The position numbers were made by a program, and so were the translations under genes. Below, piece by piece: positions 44,452 to 52,964 of a stretch of DNA of 64,000 nt. The stretch is from assembly GCA_947581855.1 (NCBI GenBank), contig CANPVZ010000016.1, positions 40,670 through 104,669 on the forward strand, read 5' to 3'. Numbering within the stretch: the first letter of the stretch is position 1; each line of letters begins with the position of its first letter. The DNA is from an uncultured Phocaeicola sp. (GTDB lineage Bacteria > Bacteroidota > Bacteroidia > Bacteroidales > Bacteroidaceae). The notes under the pieces are model-generated. The model was not told the DNA's origin and did not search any database. It saw only the letters and a program-made list of their open reading frames with translations.

Positions 44452-45372
44452 ATGGCAAAGCAAGATTTCGAACAATTCAAACAGGATATTAAAGAATGGC
44501 TCAACAACCATCCAAAAGAATATGACAGATTCGTTGCCGAAGTGAACAACAAATCGGCAACAGGTTTACAAAAGATTTTCAAATTAGGATGGAAACTCGC
44601 CCCTCAAATGATGCATAAGTATCACGGTGAGTGCCATGGAGACCTTGCCAACGAATATCGTCTGCAAAGTTATTCGGCAGATGCCGATGCTGCAAGATTA
44701 TTGGTTGAGGAGTTTCACAATCTGCAAAACGATTCAATAGTTCCTGCAATGTTGGCATGGCTTTATTACGGTAAGTGCTATGAAACTTTGGTTACCCAAT
44801 TGGAAGCTGAAACACATAATCCTGCGAACAACTATTTTGAGAAGAGGATAGCCGCTTTAATGATTAAAGTAGTCATCAACAGTAGTATTCGTAATAAAAT
44901 GCGGACAAGAGAAGATTGGCAGGATTTTCATCGGGAGAAACAGGCTATTGAGGATGATTGTGTGGTAGAAACAACTATTAAGGGGTTGTCCATTAATGAT
45001 AAACCAATAGAAGAAAAATCGCCAACAGGTGAGCAGGCATCACGCACATTGAAAGACTATCTTCATGGAAATCAAGAAATGATTTTGGAGAAGATAAAAT
45101 TGAGAGTTTCAACGCAGCATACAGGCATTGATTTGGCACGATTATATTTTGCCCTCCAAGAGGAAGGTCTTCTGACAGGCTGTGATGTGACGACATTTCA
45201 TAAACTGCTTGCCAATGAACTTCCTGATTGCGACTTGAAAACCGTGCGTAACCTTCAAATTTCTATCAAGAAGTTGAATGACAGTACGAGCAGAGGGAAA
45301 ATAAAAGACAATGGTATTGAACGGTCGCTTATCAATGAGTGGAAGGCTTACCTCGCAGAAGTAAATAACTAA
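44452..45372 (+). CDS. Hypothetical protein next to the integrase (DUF6043-like)
   Basis: A 306-residue, mostly helical, soluble protein without signal peptide or membrane segment. Begins MAKQDFEQFKQDIKEWLNNH; a conserved-looking middle (GKCYETLVTQLEAETHNPAN) and a C-terminal helical part (LLANELPDCDLKTVRNLQIS). It resembles a family often found beside integrases in Bacteroides elements and labelled DUF6043, from memory. It starts 14 bp after int, so it is probably cotranscribed. Role in integration or regulation is only suggested by position. Confidence 0.7.
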   Translation: MAKQDFEQFKQDIKEWLNNHPKEYDRFVAEVNNKSATGLQKIFKLGWKLAPQMMHKYHGECHGDLANEYRLQSYSADADAARLLVEEFHNLQNDSIVPAMLAWLYYGKCYETLVTQLEAETHNPANNYFEKRIAALMIKVVINSSIRNKMRTREDWQDFHREKQAIEDDCVVETTIKGLSINDKPIEEKSPTGEQASRTLKDYLHGNQEMILEKIKLRVSTQHTGIDLARLYFALQEEGLLTGCDVTTFHKLLANELPDCDLKTVRNLQISIKKLNDSTSRGKIKDNGIERSLINEWKAYLAEVNN

Positions 45373-45399
45373 AAGTATGAACTCATTTAATTTAATGAT

Positions 45400-46425
45400 A
45401 TGGATAAAGACATCATCACCCAAGAAATCAATGCCGAATATCTGAAAGGCTATATATACAACATCAGAGGTGTCCGTGTAATGCTGGATATGGATTTAGC
45501 CAACATCTATGGCTATAGCACCAAAGATTTTAATCGCCAAGTGAAGAACAACATTGAAAAGTTTGAGCAAGACTTCATGTTTCAGTTGTCCGATGAAGAG
45601 TGTGAAATCTTGAGGTGCAAAAATTCCACCTCAAGTTGGGGCGGTCGTAGATACAACCCTTATGCTTTCACCGAACAAGGAATATATATGCTTATGACTG
45701 TACTGAAAGGAGATTTAGCAACCAAACAAAGCAAAGCTTTGATTCGCATCTTCAAGCAGATGAAAGACTATATCGTAGATAATCAGCCATTATTAGGACA
45801 AAGGGAATATTTGCAACTGTCTTTGCAGACAACCCAAAACACACAAGACCTGCTTGACTTGCGTAAATCTCTATCTGCTGTTGATGACAAGGTTGCCAAT
45901 ATTATAGATACACTTGGTAATGTAGTGACAAAGTCGGAACTGGCAAATGTCATGCTTGATTTTGGCAATCCTTCAGTAAGGAGAGGTTGGATGATACTCA
46001 ACGGTCAGCCAGTTGAATCGGATTTGGCTTACCAACATATTTATGCCACCGCCAAGAAAACGATTTTTGTGGTTGATAATTACATCGGATTGAAGACACT
46101 GGTACTTCTCAAAGATATTCCAGCTAATGTGAATGTTGTGGTATTCTCTGACAATATCGGTAATCGGTTGCACCAAACCGAGTTTAACGATTTCTGTCGG
46201 GAATATCCCAATGTCACCATTTCGTTGCAAACGTCTGGGGGTATATTCCACGACAGATATATAGTCATTGATTATCAAACTCCAGAAGAACAGATTTACC
46301 ATTGCGGTGCTTCATCGAAGGATGGAGGTAATAAAGTCACGACAATCACAGCGGTTACAGATGGAGCTATTTACCATCCTGTTATAGACCAACTTATTCA
46401 AAATCCAGTGTTGACATTGAGATAA
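45400..46425 (+). CDS. ORF6N-domain protein with PLD-like C-terminal half
   Basis: A 341-residue fusion. Residues 10-125 form an ORF6N domain (IYNIRGVRVMLDMDLANIYG, YAFTEQGIYMLMTVL), a DNA-binding module of phages and mobile elements. After a coiled-coil spacer (about 130-175), the C-terminal half (about 205-335) has KTIFVVDNYIGLKTLVLL, VVVFSDN and FHDRYIVID followed by GASSKDGG. This recalls a phospholipase-D-type HxD phosphodiesterase motif, but with Asp at the expected Lys position (HDRYIVID against HxK). If active it would be a DNA- or RNA-targeting effector. Confident for ORF6N, tentative for the PLD part. Confidence 0.78.
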   Translation: MDKDIITQEINAEYLKGYIYNIRGVRVMLDMDLANIYGYSTKDFNRQVKNNIEKFEQDFMFQLSDEECEILRCKNSTSSWGGRRYNPYAFTEQGIYMLMTVLKGDLATKQSKALIRIFKQMKDYIVDNQPLLGQREYLQLSLQTTQNTQDLLDLRKSLSAVDDKVANIIDTLGNVVTKSELANVMLDFGNPSVRRGWMILNGQPVESDLAYQHIYATAKKTIFVVDNYIGLKTLVLLKDIPANVNVVVFSDNIGNRLHQTEFNDFCREYPNVTISLQTSGGIFHDRYIVIDYQTPEEQIYHCGASSKDGGNKVTTITAVTDGAIYHPVIDQLIQNPVLTLR

Positions 46426-46535
46426 AACCATTTTCAGATGAACCCAATTAATTGCTTTACATTTCGTTTCTTTCGTTCTGCATTTCGGCGAAAATAGCGA
46501 AATGCAAATTACTAAATTATAGCGAATTACATTTA

Positions 46536-46632
46536 TACTTTTGTGCCATCGTTCCAATGTCGGAGCGGTGGCACAATCATTTATAATGCTGCCAAAGTGA
46601 TTGTGTCGGACTATGGGCAGTACATATATGCT
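46536..46632 (+). promoter_or_regulatory. Promoter and hairpin leader of the excisionase-like gene
   Basis: TACTTTTG (46536-46543) is a -7 box. It runs directly into an inverted repeat TGTGCCATCG / CGGTGGCACA (about 46542-46551 with 46566-46575), which could shield the start of the transcript. The ATG used is at 46633. Confidence 0.5.
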
Positions 46633-46962
46633 ATGACAGATTTAATGCAAATCATCTCCAACAGCACGGCTAATATCAAATTGGAGATTACGAGTGAAGA
46701 CTTACGTCACTTCTCTAATGAGCTTATTAACCGTGCGGTGAATGAGGTGGCAATTGCACTCAAAGCCACCAATGAAGATAAGCTACTGACACGTGAGGAA
46801 GTCAAGGAAATGTGTGGTGTATGCGACACCACCTTATGGCTTTGGAACAAGCGCAATTACCTTAAAGCAATCAAGGTAGGCAACAAAGTAAGATACCGCC
46901 TCTCAGACGTGAAGCGCATCTTGGGGGAAACTAATAGAATATCTGATTATGGAAAAGATTGA
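46633..46962 (+). CDS. Excisionase-like helix-turn-helix protein
   Basis: A 109-residue protein. The N-terminal 50 residues are helical. The C-terminal half is a MerR/Xis-type winged helix (LLTREEVKEMCGVCDTTLWLWNKRNYL, KVGNKVRYRLSDVKRIL), the usual excisionase/DNA-binding module of Bacteroides elements. I start at the ATG 46633 because the upstream part of the open frame (from 46543) coincides with promoter and hairpin. The stop overlaps the next gene's start by 14 bp, so it is coupled to the primase/helicase. Confidence 0.82.
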   Translation: MTDLMQIISNSTANIKLEITSEDLRHFSNELINRAVNEVAIALKATNEDKLLTREEVKEMCGVCDTTLWLWNKRNYLKAIKVGNKVRYRLSDVKRILGETNRISDYGKD

Positions 46963-48196
46963 CAATGTTCCTGTGGCTCCTACAAATGGAAAAGTTGAGA
47001 ATATCGGAGAAGAGTATGTCCGTATAGGCACAACCTTGTTTCGTATTATCAATCAGCCAATGATGAATGGTTCTTTCCGCAAAATGCGGGTTGAATGGAA
47101 AATGAGCGTATTCCGATTAGACCACGGCAAGGATGAAGCGGCACTCATTCCGAAATATGACGGATTCTGCACGATGCCCAGTCATACAGATTACCGTTTG
47201 AACGTGAATAACTTTTATAATCTCTATGAGCCAATAACCCACATCCCAAAAGAAGGTGAGTTTGGACATATACATTCATTGATTGAACACATCTTTAGTG
47301 AGCAATATGAATTGGGAATGGATTATCTTCAACTGTTGTACCTAAAACCAACACAGAAGTTACCAATACTTCTATTAGTGTCGGAAGAACGAAACACGGG
47401 TAAAAGTACATTCCTGAATTTTCTGAAAGCGTTGTTTCAAGAGAATGTGACATTCAACACCAATGAGGACTTCCGTAGCCAGTTTAATGCCGACTGGGCA
47501 GGCAAACTGATGATTGTTGTGGATGAGGTGTTACTCAACCGCAGGGAAGATAGCGAGCGATTGAAGAACCTTAGTACGGCACACTCGTACAAGATGGAGG
47601 CTAAGGGCAAAGACCGTTATGAAGTGCAGTTCTTCGCTAAATTCGTATTGTGTTCCAATAATGAAAATTTCCCTGTTTACATTGAGCCAGAAGAAACACG
47701 CTATTGGGTAAGAAAGATTCGTAGATTGGTAACGGACGACACCTCCTTTCTTCAGAAATTGAAAGATGAGATACCCGCATTTCTGTACTATCTACAACAT
47801 CGGAATCTGACTACCAAAGAAGAAAGCCGTATGTGGTTTGCTCCGTCACTTATCCGCACGGAAGCATTGGAGAAAATCATCCGCTGCAACCGTAGCCGCA
47901 TTGAACTTGATATGGCAGAACTGTTACTTGACATCATGGACACAATGCAGGTGAATGTGGTGGATTTCTGTATCAACGACCTATTGGCATTGTTCAATTA
48001 TTCTATGGTAAAGGTGGAATGCCATCAGGTGAGGAACGTTCTGCAGCAGTGCTGGAAATTGGAGCCTGCACCCAATGCGCTGTCTTACTCCACCTATCAA
48101 ATATCCGTGCTGCCAGGACAGAAGTATTCTGTATCGCACAAAAAAGTGGGACGCTTTTATACCGTTACCCGTGAAAAATTAAAAGACTACCGTTGA
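46949..48196 (+). CDS. Primase/helicase-type ATPase (DUF5906-like)
   Basis: A 415-residue protein. Walker A variant SEERNTGKST (about residue 146) and Walker B KLMIVVDEVL (about 190), followed by SNNENFPVYIEPEETRYWVRK, are typical of the SF3-like helicases of plasmids and mobile elements that Bacteroides annotations call DUF5906/primase-helicase. It may allow the excised circle to replicate. The start at 46949 overlaps the Xis-like stop. A run of TCAACAA repeats lies right behind the gene. Confidence 0.85.
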   Translation: MEKIDNVPVAPTNGKVENIGEEYVRIGTTLFRIINQPMMNGSFRKMRVEWKMSVFRLDHGKDEAALIPKYDGFCTMPSHTDYRLNVNNFYNLYEPITHIPKEGEFGHIHSLIEHIFSEQYELGMDYLQLLYLKPTQKLPILLLVSEERNTGKSTFLNFLKALFQENVTFNTNEDFRSQFNADWAGKLMIVVDEVLLNRREDSERLKNLSTAHSYKMEAKGKDRYEVQFFAKFVLCSNNENFPVYIEPEETRYWVRKIRRLVTDDTSFLQKLKDEIPAFLYYLQHRNLTTKEESRMWFAPSLIRTEALEKIIRCNRSRIELDMAELLLDIMDTMQVNVVDFCINDLLALFNYSMVKVECHQVRNVLQQCWKLEPAPNALSYSTYQISVLPGQKYSVSHKKVGRFYTVTREKLKDYR

Positions 48197-48251
48197 GATT
48201 GTTGAATATGATGAAATATAAGGGAAGGCATATAAATAAAGGAGTTACCAT

Positions 48252-48384
48252 TCAACAACACCATCAACAAAATTCAACAAAGAATTTTGCCTGCCAAAAA
48301 AAAGAAAAAGATTGCGTACAGCATCTCTATTTTTCTTTTTCCCTCTTTTTGAAATCATCTTCAACAAAGTCAACAAAATCAACT
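48252..48384 (+). repeat. TCAACAA iterons behind the primase/helicase
   Basis: Five copies of TCAACAA at 48252, 48264, 48274, 48361 and 48370, all in the same direction, plus TCAACTA at 48379. They are spaced 9-12 bp within two clusters. The whole 48197-48426 gap is otherwise non-coding. Fits a replication origin or regulatory array for the element. Confidence 0.5.
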
Positions 48385-48426
48385 ATGGAATGAATAATCG
48401 TAAGACCTGACTTAAATGATATTCGT

Positions 48427-48774
48427 ATGAAAGAAATAGAGTTGATACAATCTATCACACAGCGAGACCCGATATTGGCTAATGCGGTCAGCCGGATGAT
48501 TGACTACATCCAAGATAGATGGGCAGCACCTTATCCGTCCAAAGAACAGACGGAAGCGGTCAATGCCTACCTCCGTTCCGTCCATGCGGACGGTGACGGG
48601 ACGATGAACGAGACGAACATCGAACATCGCAGGATAGCGACACAGCAGATAACCATCAATGCCATCCGGGTGCTTGACAGCGGACAGCTTGACCGCCTGC
48701 AGGACGTGCTGAACCGCATAGCGGCAGACCGAGAGTATTATATGCCTGAACGTGGATATGTTTTAGGCAGATAG
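48427..48774 (+). CDS. Small hypothetical protein of the mobilization module
   Basis: A 115-residue helical protein (LIQSITQRDPILANAVSRMI, LRSVHADGDGTMNETNIEHR). The codon and base use is visibly richer in G+C than the genes before it, and this continues through the relaxase. So it belongs to the mobilization block. No domain recognised. It may be an accessory relaxosome protein by position. Confidence 0.62.
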   Translation: MKEIELIQSITQRDPILANAVSRMIDYIQDRWAAPYPSKEQTEAVNAYLRSVHADGDGTMNETNIEHRRIATQQITINAIRVLDSGQLDRLQDVLNRIAADREYYMPERGYVLGR

Positions 48775-48806
48775 ATGACCGTTGTAACACCATAAAATCA
48801 TAGACC

Positions 48807-49550
48807 ATGTGCAAAGAGATACAGACCATACACTACTGCACCATCCTTTCAGCCGGGCAGTGGGATTTTCTTTTGGAAGGCAAATCTTCCGCTTTCAGGC
48901 AGAAGTGCCTGTACCGGCTGATGACCGGTGCGGTACGGGTGAGAACCGCTTATAAAATCAAAGGCGTTGAGATTGTTTTGGAGGTGGGACAGGTGGCAGC
49001 TTCCGATGTGGAACTGGCGGAGTTTTTAGGTTGCAACCGCAAGACCATCGGCAAGCTAATCGACAGCCTTAACAGGTTAGGCATGCTGACCACCAGAACC
49101 AACAACCGTACTTCCGTCCATTCCCTGCATTTCCTCACAGGCTGGTATGCCGGGGGTGTCCTCATAACCAATCCCCATTATGTCAGACCTTCGGCAACCA
49201 CCAAAGGACAGACGGGCAACGTGCGGACACCTGTTTTCGATAGCTTGCCATCAGAAAGCAGGCAGAATGCAGTAGCGGATGACAGCCGAGCCAAAGGACA
49301 GGGCGCGGACAGCATGGCGACAGGCGTAGCAGTCCTTTCTTCTTCCCTCTGTTCGTCTGAAACTTCCAACCCGTCAGCCGACAGACCGGATGACGACTAC
49401 CATAATCCACCGCCTGATATGTTTGCAGCGGACGAAGCCGGGAATTTCCCTATCATAGACAGTGGGGACAGAACAGCTGACGGGAACGGTGCGGAAAGCC
49501 CTAAAGAGACGCTGTACGAAACGATTGACGGTGAGGATGATCCGGAATAA
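48807..49550 (+). CDS. Helix-turn-helix protein with long acidic tail, mobilization module
   Basis: A 247-residue protein. Residues 45-110 are a winged-helix segment (DVELAEFLGCNRKTIGKLIDSLNRLGML). The last 110 residues are low-complexity and acidic (RPDDDYHNPPPDMFAADEAG). In Bacteroides mobilizable elements the gene in this place, ahead of oriT and relaxase, often encodes a MobA-like accessory DNA-binding protein; that role is inferred. It reads on into the oriT-like region at 49635. Confidence 0.68.
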   Translation: MCKEIQTIHYCTILSAGQWDFLLEGKSSAFRQKCLYRLMTGAVRVRTAYKIKGVEIVLEVGQVAASDVELAEFLGCNRKTIGKLIDSLNRLGMLTTRTNNRTSVHSLHFLTGWYAGGVLITNPHYVRPSATTKGQTGNVRTPVFDSLPSESRQNAVADDSRAKGQGADSMATGVAVLSSSLCSSETSNPSADRPDDDYHNPPPDMFAADEAGNFPIIDSGDRTADGNGAESPKETLYETIDGEDDPE

Positions 49551-49634
49551 GGCGCAGTGGAATGAAAGGCGCAGAACGCAGATTTGGACGTTGCTCCGCT
49601 TGCGGGTGTGAGCTACCGGACTTGTCCCGGTATA

Positions 49635-49674
49635 GCCCACTATAACTACACGCTTCGCTTCCGTAGTTGTGGGC
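49635..49674 (+). promoter_or_regulatory. Candidate origin of transfer (oriT)
   Basis: Bulged stem: GCCCAC + 3-nt bulge + AACTAC (49635-49649) pairs with GTAGTT + GTGGGC (49663-49674). It lies in the G+C-rich 294-bp gap just upstream of the MobV relaxase gene. The nick site cannot be assigned by eye. Confidence 0.55.
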
Positions 49675-49844
49675 TCTCCCGAGGGGCTGGGCGTTGCTCC
49701 GTCCCACTTAGGACGCTGCCCTAAAAACCCGGTCGGAGGCTGTCAGCCCCCAACACCCCTGACCAAAGAGTGACCCTCTCCCTGCACCCTCCGATTAAGG
49801 CTTTGCCCTAATAACCCATTAAGAAACCCAAACACGCAAATTCA

Positions 49845-51398
49845 ATGGCACAGAAGACATCCATCAACATAAAGCCCTGCAACATAGGAAGCAGCGGACC
49901 GCACAACAGGCGGACCGCGGAATACCTCGCCAATATCCGCAAGGAGAAGATTTACATACGCACCGACCTCATGGCGAAGAACGAGGCGTGGGTATCACCT
50001 GAATTGGGCGACACCTCGCTTGCCGAGCGCAACAGGCAGATAGCCGCAATGGTCAAGGAGAAGACGGGACGGGCTATGCAGACCAAAGACAGGGAAAAGG
50101 TGAACAGGAAGACCGGAAAGGTGACCATAGTACGGGGCAGCACGCCTATCAAGGAGGGTGTGGTAGTCATCAAGGAAGACACCACGATGGAGCAGTTGCG
50201 GCATTTCTGTGAGGTGTGCAAGCAGCGTTGGGGAATCACACCGCTGCAAGTCTTCATCCACCGGGACGAGGGGCACTATGCCATCCCCGGAGATACTGCC
50301 ACATGGAAACCCAACCTGCACGCCCATATCGTGTGGGACTGGATGAACCACGACACGGGTAAGTCCTGCAAACTGAACGTGAAGGACATGAGCGAGATGC
50401 AGACCGTTTTAGCTGAGTGCCTGGAGATGGAAAGGGGCACCTCAAAGAAGCAGACGGGCAAGGAGCATCTGGAGCGCACGGACTTCATCATCACCAAGCA
50501 GAAGCAGGAAGCCGAGCAAGCCCAAGCGGAAAAGGAAGCAGCCCAAGCCGAAAGGGATGCAGCCGTCCGGGAAGCGGACAAAGCCAAGACGGAGCAGGAA
50601 AAACTACAAGCCGGGAACGAGGAGAAGCAGCGGCGCAGTGCGGAACTTGACAGCGAGATTGCTGACAAGGAGAAACGGGCACGGGAAGCCGACCGGGAGA
50701 ATACGGACAGCATAAAGTCTGGTATTGCCAACCTTTTGGGCAAAGGGAAATATGCTGCCATCGAAAAGGAAAACGCCAAACTGAAAGCCGACAACGAACG
50801 CATTAAGAAAGCCTTTCCCGATGCGGTAAAAAAAGAGATGGAGAAGCGGACAAAGGCATTGACAGAAGAGAAGCAGAAAGCGGAAGCCGAGCATGACAGG
50901 GCTTTGGCGCAGAACCGTTCGCTTGGCATGGAGAGGGACAAGGCTGTCCGGCAGCTTCAGGAACAGAAGGCCGGGGAGCAACACCGCATCAGTATGGCGG
51001 TGAACCGAGCCATATCGGAGAAGGACAAGACCATCCGGCTGTTGCATGGTGCGCTGAAAGCGAGCCGGGATATTCTGAATTTGCTTGCGGACATTCTTTA
51101 CAAGGCAAGCGAGGTGTTCAAGCGAGCCGTCGATGCGATTATCCATTTTGGTACGGAGCAGCACAAGTCTGTTTTCGCCCCGTCCGAAGCCGCAGACATC
51201 AAGAGTGTGATACAGGAGTACGGAGAAACCACCGAACAGCAGAAAGCGGTCGGCGCATGGCTCTGTGATTATGCGGAGAGCAGACAGCCTTTTGACGAAA
51301 TAAAACATCGCCATACATTCAATGAGGTTGGCGATGTTGCAGAGGGTAAATATGATTGGAAGATAGAGCGTATGCAAGAGAACGGAATAAAGATGTGA
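49845..51398 (+). CDS. MobV-family relaxase
   Basis: Nicks oriT and leads the strand into the recipient. A 517-residue protein with N-terminal HNRR (residues 20-23) and the third motif as HRDEGH and, 16 residues later, LHAHIVWDW, the MobV pattern. Residues 215-390 are a long Glu/Lys/Ala/Gln-rich coiled coil (QAEKEAAQAERDAAVREADK), typical for MobV. It lies at the end of the G+C-rich block, and the next gene (NERD) converges 21 bp away. No coupling protein is encoded in the element. Confidence 0.93.
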   Translation: MAQKTSINIKPCNIGSSGPHNRRTAEYLANIRKEKIYIRTDLMAKNEAWVSPELGDTSLAERNRQIAAMVKEKTGRAMQTKDREKVNRKTGKVTIVRGSTPIKEGVVVIKEDTTMEQLRHFCEVCKQRWGITPLQVFIHRDEGHYAIPGDTATWKPNLHAHIVWDWMNHDTGKSCKLNVKDMSEMQTVLAECLEMERGTSKKQTGKEHLERTDFIITKQKQEAEQAQAEKEAAQAERDAAVREADKAKTEQEKLQAGNEEKQRRSAELDSEIADKEKRAREADRENTDSIKSGIANLLGKGKYAAIEKENAKLKADNERIKKAFPDAVKKEMEKRTKALTEEKQKAEAEHDRALAQNRSLGMERDKAVRQLQEQKAGEQHRISMAVNRAISEKDKTIRLLHGALKASRDILNLLADILYKASEVFKRAVDAIIHFGTEQHKSVFAPSEAADIKSVIQEYGETTEQQKAVGAWLCDYAESRQPFDEIKHRHTFNEVGDVAEGKYDWKIERMQENGIKM

Positions 51399-51419
51399 TC
51401 AACTCTGATGATGAATGGA

Positions 51420-52181
51420 TTACCAAAATCTTCTTCGGTACGAGAAACCGCCGAAACGGAATAATGAGTTAAATGATGTTGTATAGGTGGATTGAGGTGT
51501 GTTGCGACCATAATATGCCGCAGAGCTGATTTGCGAAGAAACAATCATCGGATCATTGCCGTTTTGCACCGACTTCGTAAATAAGCTCATTATTTCGTAT
51601 TTGTTGCCGAATTTGGCATTGGACTGCATCAAAATTTCAGATACTACCTGCTGAATAGAACGAGGGTATATAATAAAAGTATTGTCTGCATTACAAGTAA
51701 TATCCTTAAATTCACTATTTCCGAAAAATACGATAACAGAATAAATCGGAATGCCGGGATTCTGTGGCAAACATTGTCTGATAGCCTGGATATGTCCGGC
51801 ATTTTGCATGACGGGATTATAAAAACGATGCTTTTCTTTACCATACGCCAATAATTGAGTCCAATATTTCTGATGTTCACTACCAAAAATCCAACCACTA
51901 TAATCCTTTACCTCAAACACGATAATGCCTGTTTTTGTTGCAACAGCTACATCTATTTGCGTATATTCACCATTCGGTTTCTGAATATACAAGTCATGGA
52001 ATATGGCTCTTGGGTTAATACCCATTTTTAATAATTTCAACACTACCTTACGTTCCGACCACTCGCCACGAGTAATAGGCGTAACCTGTTCGATGAGTTC
52101 ACGCTCTTTTCGTTTGGCATAAACAATACAAGCAATACCTATTACCAAACAAATAAGAATTATGATAGGTACGAGTAACAT
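51420..52181 (-). CDS. Membrane-anchored NERD-domain protein
   Basis: A 253-residue protein: N-terminal membrane helix (LLVPIIILICLVIGIACIVY), then a NERD (nuclease-related) domain with RGEWSERKVVLKLL, QIDVAVATKTGIIVFEVKDYSG and GWIFGSEH. Its Asp, Glu and Lys (QID, EVK) match the restriction-endonuclease-like active site. The catalytic face would be in the cytoplasm. The C-terminal 60 residues are Ser/Tyr-rich and unlike the family. Cargo gene of the element; a role in defence against foreign DNA is possible but unproved. Confidence 0.85.
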   Translation of the reverse strand: MLLVPIIILICLVIGIACIVYAKRKERELIEQVTPITRGEWSERKVVLKLLKMGINPRAIFHDLYIQKPNGEYTQIDVAVATKTGIIVFEVKDYSGWIFGSEHQKYWTQLLAYGKEKHRFYNPVMQNAGHIQAIRQCLPQNPGIPIYSVIVFFGNSEFKDITCNADNTFIIYPRSIQQVVSEILMQSNAKFGNKYEIMSLFTKSVQNGNDPMIVSSQISSAAYYGRNTPQSTYTTSFNSLFRFGGFSYRRRFW

Positions 52182-52243
52182 AAATGAATGCTCAATTATT
52201 TGCAGACAATATGATTGAGTGGTGAAATTAAACGTCCAAAGAC

Positions 52244-52951
52244 TTACTTGAAAGCAATTATAGGAATTACCTTTGTACTTCCATACTGTTGATACTTATA
52301 GTTTCCAATTTGTCTTGCGCATTTCCCCTTAGGTGCTTTCACTATCTGGTTATTATAAAAGTTGCTACCTTCTTGAGCTAATATTAAGACCTCTAAATCA
52401 GAAGTAAAGACATGTCCTGAAATGGTTTCTCTAATTTCCAAAGCAATGGCATCGCCAGAATCCAAAACTTTCTGTACTTCAAAATTTTTCCTACTTACAC
52501 ATTCACCGGGTTTCTCAAACAATGTTTTTCCGAAATCCTTTTTTTCAGTAACAGTTCTATTTGATTTCGGTAATTCTACACCATCAACTATTCTAATAGC
52601 TGGTACTGTTTTCTCTATTTCCATTTTAGTACTATACTTATAAGTACCCACATGTTGAGCGCACTGGTCGTTTTTAAGAACGATTTTTTGGTCATCATAG
52701 AACTGTTGGCTTTCATTCGGTATAATAAAAACTATTGAGCCAAAAGATTCATCAGCGTGAGCCAATGCACATCCAGATTCCACTACTTGGAATACCTCAA
52801 ATTGTGAGTATTCCATATAATCACCGGGTTCTTCAAACATTTCAAGTCCAATAATTCCCGAATTGTTAGAAAGATTAACGCAAAATGCGAAAACGAATGT
52901 CAGTATAATGCCTGTGATTACACCAAGCACGTAAATAATCCATTTCTTCAT
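52244..52951 (-). CDS. Membrane-anchored protein with duplicated domain
   Basis: A 235-residue protein with an N-terminal membrane helix (IIYVLGVITGIILTFVFAFCV) and two copies of one domain: residues 38-105 (FEEPGDYMEYSQFEVFQVVE, ending CAQHVGTYKYSTK) and 145-230 (FEKPGECVSRKNFEVQKVLD, ending CARQIGNYKYQQY). Each copy has one conserved Cys. Beta-rich and probably outside the cytoplasm. No family recognised. It lies next to the NERD gene on the same strand, 62 bp apart, and could be its partner. Confidence 0.72.
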   Translation of the reverse strand: MKKWIIYVLGVITGIILTFVFAFCVNLSNNSGIIGLEMFEEPGDYMEYSQFEVFQVVESGCALAHADESFGSIVFIIPNESQQFYDDQKIVLKNDQCAQHVGTYKYSTKMEIEKTVPAIRIVDGVELPKSNRTVTEKKDFGKTLFEKPGECVSRKNFEVQKVLDSGDAIALEIRETISGHVFTSDLEVLILAQEGSNFYNNQIVKAPKGKCARQIGNYKYQQYGSTKVIPIIAFK

Positions 52952-52964
52952 ATCACTTTAGTTA

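Noticed and set aside
48193..48393. 66-codon frame overlapping the TCAACAA repeats
   Set aside because: The product is Gln/Ser/Lys low-complexity from the heptamers; the region is better read as non-coding.
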